From positions 1-10,980 of the forward strand of contig JBFLXE010000092.1 of assembly GCA_040757455.1 (NCBI GenBank): 10,980 bases of DNA. Reading direction: 5' to 3'. Numbering within the stretch: position 1 is the stretch's first letter; the number at the start of each line of letters is the position of its first letter. The DNA is from Kmv42 sp040757455. Lineage in GTDB: Bacteria > Nitrospirota > Thermodesulfovibrionia > Thermodesulfovibrionales > SM23-35. Positions 1 to 6,808 of the stretch are shown one piece after another. The notes beneath the pieces are model-generated. The model made no database searches, was not told the DNA's origin, and worked only from the letters and a program-made list of their open reading frames with translations. The translations under genes were made by a program, and so were the position numbers.

Positions 1-144
1 AGGTGTAGAAGGGCTTATAGTGAGACAAAAATGACAGTGACGTGCAAGGAAAAACATTTTTCTATTCTGGTGGCGGCTTACCTCTTGAAATCGCAGCTTG
101 AAAAAAGTTATTTCTCGAATCCCTTAGATTCAATAAAAACTTGA
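1..144 (+). CDS. Possible 3' end of an upstream gene (unrecognised)
   Basis: The first forward frame stays open from base 1 to a TGA at 142-144 (47 codons) and may be the C-terminus of a gene starting outside the window. Its last part is a plausible helical tail (residues VAAYLLKSQLEKS). I do not recognise the family. An alternative is that the upstream gene ends in the second frame at TGA 32-34, overlapping an ATG at 31-33 (ATGA). The 37-codon ORF from that ATG would then be a separate tiny gene, but no good ribosome binding site precedes it. The choice cannot be made from this window. Confidence 0.3.
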   Translation, partial: RCRRAYSETKMTVTCKEKHFSILVAAYLLKSQLEKSYFSNPLDSIKT

Positions 145-169
145 ATAAATGAACTTATTTGTTTATTAT
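141..169 (+). promoter_or_regulatory. Sigma-70-type promoter for the NifU-like/amidase genes
   Basis: TTGAAT at 141-146 and TATTAT at 164-169 are separated by exactly 17 bases in AT-rich DNA. They match the -35 and -10 consensus at 4/6 and 5/6. Transcription would start near 176, giving a leader of about 16 bases with the ribosome binding site at 183-187. This fits translation from 192 and argues against the in-frame ATG at 159, which lies inside the promoter. Confidence 0.55.
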
Positions 170-182
170 TAAAGAAAAATAC

Positions 183-187
183 GGAGG
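183..187 (+). promoter_or_regulatory. Ribosome binding site deciding the NifU-like start
   Basis: GGAGG lies 4 bases before the ATG at 192. The longer in-frame start at 159 has no purine-rich site and would add 11 residues (MFIIKEKYGGI) without family similarity. The start is therefore placed at 192. Confidence 0.7.
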
Positions 188-191
188 TATC

Positions 192-413
192 ATGGTACGA
201 GAGGACGTGGAGAAGCTTCTGGAAAAGGTGCGAGAGGGACTTAAGAGAGATGGCGGAGACATTGAACTTGTCGATATAAAGGACAGCATTGTCTATGTCA
301 AGCTTAAGGGTGCTTGTGGCACATGTCCGATGTCAACACTCACCCTAAAAAACTGGGTTGAAGCTTACCTTAAGAAGGAGATCCCGGAGATTAGTTCAGT
401 TAAAGCTGTATGA
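192..413 (+). CDS. NifU C-terminal-domain Fe-S scaffold-like protein
   Basis: This 73-residue protein consists of a single NifU C-terminal (Nfu-type) domain. The family binds or transfers iron-sulfur clusters through a CxxC pair. The pair is present as C42-G-T-C45 within KGACGTCPMST, which is typical of the family, and the N-terminal half has the usual EKVREGLKRDGGDIELV pattern. The length fits stand-alone Nfu domains. No NifU N-terminal scaffold or ferredoxin domain is fused to it. Its stop codon overlaps the amidase start (ATGA at 410-413), so the two are probably co-transcribed and translationally coupled, although no functional link to an amidase is evident. Which proteins it supplies with clusters cannot be told from the sequence. 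Confidence 0.9.
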   Translation: MVREDVEKLLEKVREGLKRDGGDIELVDIKDSIVYVKLKGACGTCPMSTLTLKNWVEAYLKKEIPEISSVKAV

Positions 414-1609
414 AGCATAAAGGCCGAAGAGCAGAATTATCTGTAAATCTCGTCTTTTCTTTTACGAAGCTAGTCCAGATTTTTTTCCTCTCATTTTTTA
501 TTCTCGTTCCTGTAGTTCTGGATGCTGCACAAACGATAGAAGTCAAAAAGATTCGTTACTGGACGTTCACCGGTTATACCCGTGTTGTTGTCCATCTCTC
601 CAGTAATGCTGAATTCACGAAGAACCACCTGTCAAACCCTGACAGGATTTATTTTGATCTTAAAGACACTATACTGGTGGATAAAAAAGAGAACGTTGTT
701 GTTGAGGACGGGATTCTACATAGAATCAGGATCGGTCAGTTCACTCACGATATTGTGAGAATTGTCCTTGATGTCGGTGAATACAGAGATGTTAACGCGT
801 TTCTCCTCGATGATCCCGCCAGACTCGTTATTGATGTTTATGGGAAGGGAGAAATTAAAGACGAACGGAAAGTATCCGTAAAAAGAAGAATTGTCATTGA
901 TCCGGGGCATGGCGGACATGATCCGGGCGCGGTGGGACCAAATGGGCTTTGCGAAAAGGACATAGTTCTCGACATTGCGCTGAGGCTGAAAGAAATTCTC
1001 CTTAAAGATAAGTCTAATGAAATCTTTCTCACCCGGGAGACAGATGTTTTTATCCCCCTCGAGGAAAGGACAGTGATCGCGAATGAAAAAGAGGCTGATC
1101 TCTTCATATCAATACATGCAAATGCGAGTCCGCGAAGTCAGGCAAAAGGCATTGAGACGTATTTGTTAAACTGGACGGATGACGAGGAGGCCATGCGAGT
1201 TGCAGCACGGGAGAATGCGATATCCTTGAATAGAATGAGAGCGATGAACAGACAGATGGACATAGTGAAGATGATTACGGATGATCTCATGAGGCAGAAC
1301 AAGAGAGATGAATCGGTCAAGCTTGCAAATTATGTCCAGCAATCAATGGTATCGACTCTGGATCGTAGCTTTAATCTGGGTGTCAAACAGGCTCTTTTCT
1401 ATGTTCTTTTTGGTGCGAGAATGCCGTCAGTTCTCGTGGAAGTATCTTTTATTAGCAATCCCGAAGAAGAGAAGTTGTTGTCACAGGAGTTGCACAGGAC
1501 GCAGATAGCAGAGGCCATCGCCAACGGTATAACGACATATTTTACCTCTGCGCCGTCATTTCAAAGGATGGCGGAGCTAAAAAGCGTCAGGCCGATTTAC
1601 AGGGAATAG
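410..1609 (+). CDS. N-acetylmuramoyl-L-alanine amidase, AmiC-like with AMIN domain
   Basis: This 399-residue periplasmic zinc amidase cleaves the bond between N-acetylmuramic acid and L-alanine of the stem peptide, which is needed for daughter-cell separation and wall turnover. A basic N-terminus and hydrophobic stretch at about residues 20-39 (ending LDAAQ) act as an export signal. An AMIN domain, which binds wall or septum, spans about 44-146. The Amidase_3 catalytic domain spans about 160-380. Zinc ligands are visible as H167 (DPGHGG), E182 (CEKD) and H236 (SIHANA), and the catalytic glutamate is E344 (VEVSFISN). The segment at about 255-320 is the usual helical insertion that in AmiB/AmiC-type enzymes blocks the site until an activator binds, so activator control is likely here too. 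The start overlaps the preceding gene by four bases. A gap of 77 bases with no obvious terminator follows. Confidence 0.95.
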   Translation: MKHKGRRAELSVNLVFSFTKLVQIFFLSFFILVPVVLDAAQTIEVKKIRYWTFTGYTRVVVHLSSNAEFTKNHLSNPDRIYFDLKDTILVDKKENVVVEDGILHRIRIGQFTHDIVRIVLDVGEYRDVNAFLLDDPARLVIDVYGKGEIKDERKVSVKRRIVIDPGHGGHDPGAVGPNGLCEKDIVLDIALRLKEILLKDKSNEIFLTRETDVFIPLEERTVIANEKEADLFISIHANASPRSQAKGIETYLLNWTDDEEAMRVAARENAISLNRMRAMNRQMDIVKMITDDLMRQNKRDESVKLANYVQQSMVSTLDRSFNLGVKQALFYVLFGARMPSVLVEVSFISNPEEEKLLSQELHRTQIAEAIANGITTYFTSAPSFQRMAELKSVRPIYRE

Positions 1610-1686
1610 TTGCTCGCCAGAAGAAAGAGGATCTAAACATTATTCATTTTTGTCCGTTCACCTTTCCTATTTGTCAGGTGTGAGAC

Positions 1687-3363
1687 ATGATTAGTTTCCT
1701 GATCAAAGAGGGTCTTATTTACGACGGGACAGGCTCGGAACCTTTCGAAGGGGATATAGGTATCGCGGGAGAGACAATTGCCTTCGTCCGCAGGAAGAAA
1801 GGATTCAATAAAGAGCCGGATCCCGCGGAAAAGATTATCGATGCAAGGAATCTGGCGGTGGCTCCGGGTTTTATTGACACGCATGCACATTCAGACTTTA
1901 CGATTGTTGCTGATCCCCGCGCAGAAGGCAAGATCTGTCAGGGTATCACAACTGAAGTGAACGGAAATTGCGGCCTCTCAGGTGCTCCTCTAACCGGCGA
2001 AGCTCTGGAACGAAGGGGGGAAGATCTCAGGGAGCTTGACGTCAAGGAAAGGTGGTCGAACTTAAAAGAATATTTTGAAATATTGAAGAAGCAAGGGATC
2101 GCACCCAATTTTGCGACACTTGTCGGACACGGTAATTTAAGGGCGTGTGTTGTGGGATATGAGAACAGATCACCTGATAGTGGGGAGATTGCAGGAATGA
2201 AGGAACTTCTGAGAGAGGCTATTAGTGAGGGTGCCATCGGCCTCTCGACCGGTCTCATATATCCGCCCGGAATTTATTCTAAGACAATTGAGCTGATAGA
2301 CCTTTGCAGTTTCATGAGAAGGATTTTCCAGTCTTCACATCCTGCTCGCGGCTCTCCTCTTTCCGGGGAAGCCGGCAAAGAAAAGTTGCCGGTGAAAAAT
2401 GAAACAGGCATATACGCATCTCACATAAGAAGCGAGGGGGAGAGATTAATCGAAGCTCTGAAGGAAGCGTTAAAGATAGGCGAGGAATCTGGCATTAATA
2501 TTCATATTTCCCATATTAAAACGAGTGGAGAGAAGAACTGGAACAAGATAGATTCTGCAATATCTATTATGGAGCAGGCACGGAAAAGAAATGTCCGTGT
2601 TACGTGCGACCGGTATCCTTATACAGAGGCATCTACAGATCTCGATACGGTACTTCCACCCTGGGTCTTCGAGGGCGGGACAATAAAGGAGATAGAAAGG
2701 CTAAAGAATCCTGAAACCAGAGACAGAATAAGAAGAGAAATAAGGAATGACTCTCGCGGAAAAGGGCCATGGGAGAAAATATTCATATCTACGGTGCAAT
2801 CCGAAAGAAATAGATGGATGGAAGGAAAAAAGGTTGCGGAGATTGCTCATCTAAGAGATGTGAACCCGATTGACCTTGTGTTTGATCTTCTGATTCAGGA
2901 AAGACTCCGCGTTACCGCGATATTTTCATCCATGAACGAGGAGAATCTCAAAAGGCTTCTCAAACTCCCCTATGTTATGGTAGGAACCGATAGCGCCGCG
3001 CGCTGCACAGACGGGCTGACCTGTAAGGGCAGACCGCACCCCAGGGGCTTTGGCAGTTTCCCGAGATTTCTCGGACGGTATGTGAGAACCGAGAATTTAA
3101 TGAGTTTCAGCGAGGCCATAAGAAAAATAACTCTTCTTCCTGCAGAGACATTCGGAATAGCCCGCAGGGGTATTATTCAAGAAGGTGCATTCGCGGATGT
3201 GGTAGTCTTTGATCACAAAAGGGTGGTCGATGAAGCCACCTTTGAAGAACCTTTTTTAAAACCAAAAGGGATTTACTTCGTATTTATTAACGGGGTCCCG
3301 GTTCTCTGGGAAGGAGAAATGACAGACAACAAACCGGGCAGGATTTTGAGACACGGCCTTTAA
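1687..3363 (+). CDS. N-acyl-D-amino-acid deacylase (D-aminoacylase family)
   Basis: This 558-residue amidohydrolase-superfamily enzyme is predicted to remove the acyl group from N-acyl-D-amino acids. The order of motifs matches known D-aminoacylases: a small beta-sandwich start (IKEGLIYDGTG), the metal motif THAHSD (H66, H68), the bridging cysteine C95 in NGNCGLS, H246 in SHIRSE, H276 in SHIK, and the catalytic aspartate D435 in GTDS. The C-terminus KPGRILRHGL is the usual family ending, so the protein is complete. There is no signal peptide, so it is cytoplasmic. AGGTG at 1676-1680 is a suitable ribosome binding site for ATG 1687. About 28 residues (211-238, Ser/Pro/Gly/Lys-rich) interrupt a normally short link before GIYASHIRSE. 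Substrate preference among D-amino acids cannot be read. The gene ends CTT TAA directly upstream of the amidotransferase frame. Confidence 0.9.
   Translation: MISFLIKEGLIYDGTGSEPFEGDIGIAGETIAFVRRKKGFNKEPDPAEKIIDARNLAVAPGFIDTHAHSDFTIVADPRAEGKICQGITTEVNGNCGLSGAPLTGEALERRGEDLRELDVKERWSNLKEYFEILKKQGIAPNFATLVGHGNLRACVVGYENRSPDSGEIAGMKELLREAISEGAIGLSTGLIYPPGIYSKTIELIDLCSFMRRIFQSSHPARGSPLSGEAGKEKLPVKNETGIYASHIRSEGERLIEALKEALKIGEESGINIHISHIKTSGEKNWNKIDSAISIMEQARKRNVRVTCDRYPYTEASTDLDTVLPPWVFEGGTIKEIERLKNPETRDRIRREIRNDSRGKGPWEKIFISTVQSERNRWMEGKKVAEIAHLRDVNPIDLVFDLLIQERLRVTAIFSSMNEENLKRLLKLPYVMVGTDSAARCTDGLTCKGRPHPRGFGSFPRFLGRYVRTENLMSFSEAIRKITLLPAETFGIARRGIIQEGAFADVVVFDHKRVVDEATFEEPFLKPKGIYFVFINGVPVLWEGEMTDNKPGRILRHGL
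2317..2400 (+). other. In-frame insertion with hairpin inside the deacylase gene
   Basis: Codons 211-238 encode a Ser/Pro/Gly/Lys-rich stretch that I do not expect in this enzyme family at this point, between the helix ending DLCSFM and the strand GIYASHIRSE. The DNA holds a perfect 7-base inverted repeat, CCGGCAA (2372-2378) and TTGCCGG (2386-2392), around a 7-base loop. Expansion from memory of the family is inference; an alignment would settle it. Confidence 0.45.
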
Positions 3364-3364
3364 A
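3358..3364 (+). other. Possible +1 frameshift site (CTT TAA A)
   Basis: The deacylase ends CTT (3358-3360) TAA (3361-3363). A +1 slip of the leucine tRNA from CTT to TTT would continue with AAA at 3362 in exactly the frame of the following amidotransferase, giving a fused protein of about 787 residues. The site resembles the CTT TGA C recoding site of prfB, but the stop is TAA, which usually terminates well, and there is no Shine-Dalgarno-like stimulator at the short prfB spacing. This is a candidate only. Confidence 0.2.
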
Positions 3365-3400
3365 TTCCTTAAACATGATAATCCTGTAGGACACCCTCTT

Positions 3401-4051
3401 ATTGGAATAACGCTTGATGTCAAAGGCAAATATTTTACCACGAGGCGTAATTATGCCGATGCCGTAATAGAGGCGGGCGGAGTACCTTTGTTGATTCCGC
3501 CTATGGTGGAGGCTTCTGCCTGTGCAGGACTGATAAACGGATTGCTTATACCGGGAGGAGGGGACCTGGATCCGGCCTATTATAATGAACCCATGTCGGA
3601 GAAAGTGCAGCCCGTATCAAAGGAGAGGAGTGATTTCGAGATTTCTTTGGTGAAGGAAATGGTGAGTCTCAATAAACCAGTACTGGGCATATGCTACGGA
3701 ATGCAGCTTATTAATGTTGCGTTTGGAGGGTCTCTCTATCAGGATCTCAGTCTAAATAGGCACATAGAAATTAATCATGAAAAGGATTATCATATTATTG
3801 TGATAGAGGAAAATCCTTTCTTTAATAATGGCATTTTCACCGTAAATAGTTCTCATCACCAGGCTGTCAAGGAACTCGGTCAAGGTCTTTCTGCTCTTGC
3901 ACAGTCAGAAGATAACATTATCGAGGCATATTACAAAGAGAGTTATCCTTTTCTTGTCGGCGTCCAGTGGCATCCCGAGCGCATGCTGCACAGTACCCTG
4001 TCGAGGAACTTGTTTGATTTTTTTGTGAATGCATCCAATGAAGCTGAATAG
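3401..4051 (+). CDS. PuuD-like class I glutamine amidotransferase (peptidase C26), start unresolved
   Basis: The family hydrolyses gamma-glutamyl amide bonds, for example gamma-glutamyl-GABA. The class I triad is present: nucleophile Cys in GICYGMQ (codon 3692-3694), and His and Glu in VQWHPER (codons 3971-3973 and 3977-3979). An IPGGGDLDP loop precedes them. The family's N-terminal pattern (PLIGITLDVKGKYFTTRRNYADAVIEAGG, read in two parts around 3395-3481) is intact in this frame. However, between the frame's upstream stop at 3347-3349 and TTG 3488 there is no ATG, GTG, TTG or CTG. Starting at 3488 would delete the first strand and helix. ATT 3401, 9 bases after AGGA (3388-3391), would give a normal 216-residue enzyme but is a very rare start. 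ATG 3375 lies in another frame. A one-base indel or recoding is also possible. The stop overlaps the next gene. Confidence 0.8.
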   Translation: MGITLDVKGKYFTTRRNYADAVIEAGGVPLLIPPMVEASACAGLINGLLIPGGGDLDPAYYNEPMSEKVQPVSKERSDFEISLVKEMVSLNKPVLGICYGMQLINVAFGGSLYQDLSLNRHIEINHEKDYHIIVIEENPFFNNGIFTVNSSHHQAVKELGQGLSALAQSEDNIIEAYYKESYPFLVGVQWHPERMLHSTLSRNLFDFFVNASNEAE

Positions 4052-5087
4052 GTTTTACACCACCACTTCCATTTTTTTGGTACTCATTCTGGGTTATCTC
4101 ACGTATAAAATTCTTTATCCTTTTCTTAATCCTATCGCGTGGGCCATTGTCTTTTCGATAGTCTTTTATCCGGTTTATGTTTTTCTTCTGAGATATGTGA
4201 AATTCAGGACTGTTGCGTCTGCTGTAACCTTGTTAATTATTATAGCGATTATACTCGGCCCCTTCACCTATCTGTCCTTTATTCTCGTCGAAGAGATTAG
4301 AGATTTTGTCGAAAATATAAATGCGGGTTCTATTGATTCTCTTAGAAATTTCTTTAATGATTCGCGTATCTCTAAGCTGGTGGAGAAAGTACAGACATAT
4401 ACCGGAATGGAGGCTATTAATATCGGTGACACAATAACCGATAATATCAGGCAGGTCGGAAAAGGAATCACGGGCAGGATCAAGTCCGCGATTACGGACA
4501 TTGCAGGCGTTGTTCTTAACTTCATTTTTATGCTTTTTGCGATCTTCTTCTTTCTCAGGGATGGACCTGATTTCCTCACAAGGGTGAGAGATTATTTACC
4601 TTTCTCTGAAGATGATAAGAACAGACTCATCTGTAAAGTAAAAGATATGATTATTTCGACTGTATATGGTGGCGTCGTTGTAGCAATTGTACAGGGTGCA
4701 ATCGGCGGCACGACCTTCTTTTTCTTAGGTATAAAATCACCTGTTTTATGGGGAGCGTCGATATCGGTCATGTCTTTTCTTCCTTTTCTGGGCACGTTTT
4801 CGGTTTGGGGACCAATGACCGTTTATCTTCTCGTTACAGGCAATTATGCACAGGGCATAATTCTTCTGTTCGTCGGTTCCCTGGGAATAAGCATGGTTGA
4901 TAACATACTGAAACCGATCATAATAAGCGGGAGGACGAAGATGCCCACTCTGGCCGTCTTCTTCAGTGTGCTCGGCGGAATCAAGCTTTTCGGTTTTATC
5001 GGATTCATAATGGGGCCTCTTGTGCTCGCTCTGTTCATTTCGGTCTTCGAAATATTTAGACATATAGAAGGAGGAGAAAATGCTTAA
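4029..5087 (+). CDS. AI-2E/PerM family membrane transporter
   Basis: This 352-residue inner-membrane protein belongs to the AI-2E/PerM family, whose members include exporters of the AI-2 signal and putative permeases of unknown substrate. Hydrophobic segments are at about 12-30, 34-56, 61-86, 157-176, 212-233, 238-262, 268-287 and 306-342. A soluble helical stretch at about 88-150 separates the third and fourth segments. Family landmarks are visible: FFFLRDGP at 174-180, and toward the end VDNILKP (290-296) followed by GRTKMPTL and GFIGFIMGP. ATG 4029 overlaps the preceding stop by 23 bases. The in-frame ATG 4038 is equally possible, and neither has a clear ribosome binding site, so translation probably depends on coupling. 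Substrate is unknown; a role in AI-2 transport should not be assumed. Confidence 0.9.
   Translation: MHPMKLNRFYTTTSIFLVLILGYLTYKILYPFLNPIAWAIVFSIVFYPVYVFLLRYVKFRTVASAVTLLIIIAIILGPFTYLSFILVEEIRDFVENINAGSIDSLRNFFNDSRISKLVEKVQTYTGMEAINIGDTITDNIRQVGKGITGRIKSAITDIAGVVLNFIFMLFAIFFFLRDGPDFLTRVRDYLPFSEDDKNRLICKVKDMIISTVYGGVVVAIVQGAIGGTTFFFLGIKSPVLWGASISVMSFLPFLGTFSVWGPMTVYLLVTGNYAQGIILLFVGSLGISMVDNILKPIIISGRTKMPTLAVFFSVLGGIKLFGFIGFIMGPLVLALFISVFEIFRHIEGGENA
5068..5076 (+). promoter_or_regulatory. Strong ribosome binding site for the eRF1-like gene
   Basis: AAGGAGGAG ends 3 bases before ATG 5080, while the previous gene still runs to 5087. This is the strongest Shine-Dalgarno match in the operon and suggests that the eRF1-like protein is made at a higher rate than the permease before it. 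Confidence 0.8.
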
Positions 5088-6201
5088 TCGTCAGGAACTC
5101 AAAGAATTAGCCAAGATGCAAGGCGACGGTTCCTTTTTTGTGAGTCTTTATCTCAATGTTGATCCGACGAGGAATACAAAAATTGATTACGTAATACATC
5201 TAAAAAATATGCTCAAAGAGGCTGCGGACAAACTTGAGAAAAATGTATTGAAAAAAGTGAATAACGACGTCGAGAAGATTGAATCCTATGTTTTCGCGAA
5301 CAGGAAGATGTTTAAGAGAGGGCTTGCTGTTATCAGTTCACAGGGTAAGAAATTCTGGAGGGAATTTCATCTGGCGGTGCCAGTAAAAAATGAGATTGTG
5401 ATAGATAGCACTCCATATTTAAAACCTCTCCTTGACATACTCGATAACTATCAAAGATATGCCCTCTTGCTTGTGGGAAAAGATGCGGCACGTCTGTTCC
5501 TGGTTCATCTGGGAGAAATTGAGGAATATACAGAAGTCCGATCAATGGAAGTTCCAGGAAGACATAAAAAAGGAGGCTGGTTTGCCCTTGCAGAGAAGAA
5601 TTACGAAAGACATATCGATCGCCATGTCGATCTTCATCTGAAAGACGTTCTGAAAAGGCTGGAGGAGTTCCTTTCTCGCGAATACGTGGGGCGGCTTTTG
5701 ATAGGCGGACCTGGGGAAGCTGTCACAAGATTCAGATTAATGCTTCCTCCGTCAATAGCTGACAAAGTCATAGGAACTTTCCAGGCGGAAATGTTCGCAA
5801 ATAGCAAAGACATACTTGAAAAGGCCAATCCTATACTTAATGCGTACGAAAAAGAGAAAGAGGACGAAACGGTTCATGAGTTGCTGACAAAGGCCTTAAA
5901 GAATGAAAATGCTGTGATAGGTATAGAAGATGTGCTCCACGCGCTTCAGGAGGGTCGTGTCATGAAACTAATCTTTGTCAAAGATTTCAAAAGATCCGGG
6001 TTTTCTTGCGCGCAATGTGGATTCATGACAACCCAGATCGTTCCTCTCTGCCCTTATTGCCGGGGAGAAATGCATAAGGCAGACTATATGGTTGATTCGA
6101 TTGCTCAAAAGGCAATCGAACAGGGAGCTTTTGTCGAGGTAGTTTCGGATAACAAAAAATTACAGGAGTCGGGAAATATCGGGGCTTTTCTTAGATTTTA
6201 G
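5080..6201 (+). CDS. Bacterial/archaeal eRF1-like protein (baeRF/Vms1-like family)
   Basis: This 373-residue soluble protein has the build of the eRF1/Pelota/Vms1 superfamily. It has an N-terminal alpha/beta region (1-125), a central domain (about 126-265) with strands ALLLVGKDAARLFLVHLGEIEEY and a basic loop, and a C-terminal eRF1 domain-3-like region (about 266-373) carrying a zinc ribbon (C310, C313, C324, C327). Just after C327 comes the typical ending, with AIEQGAFVEVVS followed by a NIGAFLRF tail. In true release factors the central loop holds GGQ, which triggers peptidyl-tRNA hydrolysis. Here the loop reads RHKKGGWFALAEKNYERH, with GGW at 165-167. Members of related bacterial families are thought to act on stalled ribosomes, and whether this one can hydrolyse peptidyl-tRNA is unclear. 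It is the last gene of the plus-strand block. Family placement is from recognised motifs, not a search. Confidence 0.75.
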   Translation: MLNRQELKELAKMQGDGSFFVSLYLNVDPTRNTKIDYVIHLKNMLKEAADKLEKNVLKKVNNDVEKIESYVFANRKMFKRGLAVISSQGKKFWREFHLAVPVKNEIVIDSTPYLKPLLDILDNYQRYALLLVGKDAARLFLVHLGEIEEYTEVRSMEVPGRHKKGGWFALAEKNYERHIDRHVDLHLKDVLKRLEEFLSREYVGRLLIGGPGEAVTRFRLMLPPSIADKVIGTFQAEMFANSKDILEKANPILNAYEKEKEDETVHELLTKALKNENAVIGIEDVLHALQEGRVMKLIFVKDFKRSGFSCAQCGFMTTQIVPLCPYCRGEMHKADYMVDSIAQKAIEQGAFVEVVSDNKKLQESGNIGAFLRF

Positions 6202-6212
6202 ACCGGCAAGAT

Positions 6213-6275
6213 CACTGAATTTGTAACTCATGAAATATTTTTTCAGGAAAACATGCAGGAAGGTCAAATTCAGTG
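6213..6275. repeat. Perfect 11-base inverted repeat between convergent genes
   Basis: CACTGAATTTG at 6213-6223 is repeated as its exact reverse complement at 6265-6275, separated by 41 bases. The right arm overlaps the last codon and stop of the dksA-family gene. It lies where transcripts from both strands end, so a shared terminator or mRNA-end structure is possible. The loop is long and there is no GC-rich stem followed by a T run, so it is not a classical terminator. Confidence 0.6.
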
Positions 6276-6707
6276 TTCCATTAATTTTTCTTCTTCTTCC
6301 TGAAGTATCTTGCATTCTATGCACATTGTTGTAACAGGTCGGGCTTCGAGCCTTCTAATATCTATCTCCTGTCCACATTTATCACATATGCCGAAAATGC
6401 CCATCTCTATTCTTTCGATGGCATCCTCTATTTTCTTAAGAAGTCTGTGCTCTCTTCCCCTCAATCTGAGCATGAAGCTTCTGTCTATCTCGGCGGAGGC
6501 CTGATCACCGAGGTCAGGGAAAACGGTCTGTCCCGGGAGTTCATTAAGAGCTGCCAGGGCCTCACTCAAAAGGGATTTCTTCTGGCCCAAAAGCTTCTTC
6601 TTTATTTCTGCGATTTTTTTCTGTCTAACGTTCATTTTCGTCGTCTTTGTCGTTCTCCTTTTTGCAGTCGTTCTTTTGGATTTCGCTACGTTCCTTTTCT
6701 TTTCCAT
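6270..6707 (-). CDS. dksA: TraR/DksA-family RNA polymerase-binding zinc-finger protein
   Basis: This 145-residue protein is close in length to E. coli DksA (151). DksA inserts its coiled coil into the RNA polymerase secondary channel and, with ppGpp, adjusts initiation at stress- and growth-regulated promoters. A long coiled coil runs about 25-103. Its tip carries D65-L-G-D68-Q-A70, which fits the DxxDxA motif needed for activity. The zinc finger ligands are C108, C111, C129 and C132, all present. Unusually, the first 24 residues are a Lys/Arg/Thr-rich tail (KSKRTTAKRRTTKTTK) that could contact nucleic acid. AGGGGA (plus-strand 6712-6717) lies 4 bases before the ATG and supports this start over the internal ATG at codon 25. 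It is monocistronic in view, converging on the eRF1-like gene. Confidence 0.88.
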   Translation of the reverse strand: MEKKRNVAKSKRTTAKRRTTKTTKMNVRQKKIAEIKKKLLGQKKSLLSEALAALNELPGQTVFPDLGDQASAEIDRSFMLRLRGREHRLLKKIEDAIERIEMGIFGICDKCGQEIDIRRLEARPVTTMCIECKILQEEEEKLMEH

Positions 6708-6733
6708 TTCGTCCCCTGAAAAATAATTTTTTA

Positions 6734-6762
6734 ATTTAACAAAAATTGGTTACTTTAGTCAA
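6734..6762 (-). promoter_or_regulatory. Sigma-70-type promoter for the dksA-family gene
   Basis: On the minus strand TTGACT (plus-strand 6757-6762, 5/6 match) and TTAAAT (6734-6739, 4/6 match) are 17 bases apart. Transcription would start near 6727, leaving a leader of about 20 bases that contains the AGGGGA ribosome binding site. The region downstream of the -10 is very AT-rich. Confidence 0.55.
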
Positions 6763-6808
6763 TTAAGATGTGATAAGGATGCGGAACAAAATTTGTAACA
6801 AACCTGGA

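Noticed and set aside
1660..1680. Stem CACCT/AGGTG hiding the deacylase ribosome binding site
   Set aside because: The stem is only five base pairs with an 11-base loop, so pairing by chance is likely.
3488..4051. TTG 3488 as the true start of the amidotransferase
   Set aside because: It lacks a ribosome binding site and removes the conserved first strand and helix of the fold, which are clearly encoded just upstream in the same frame.
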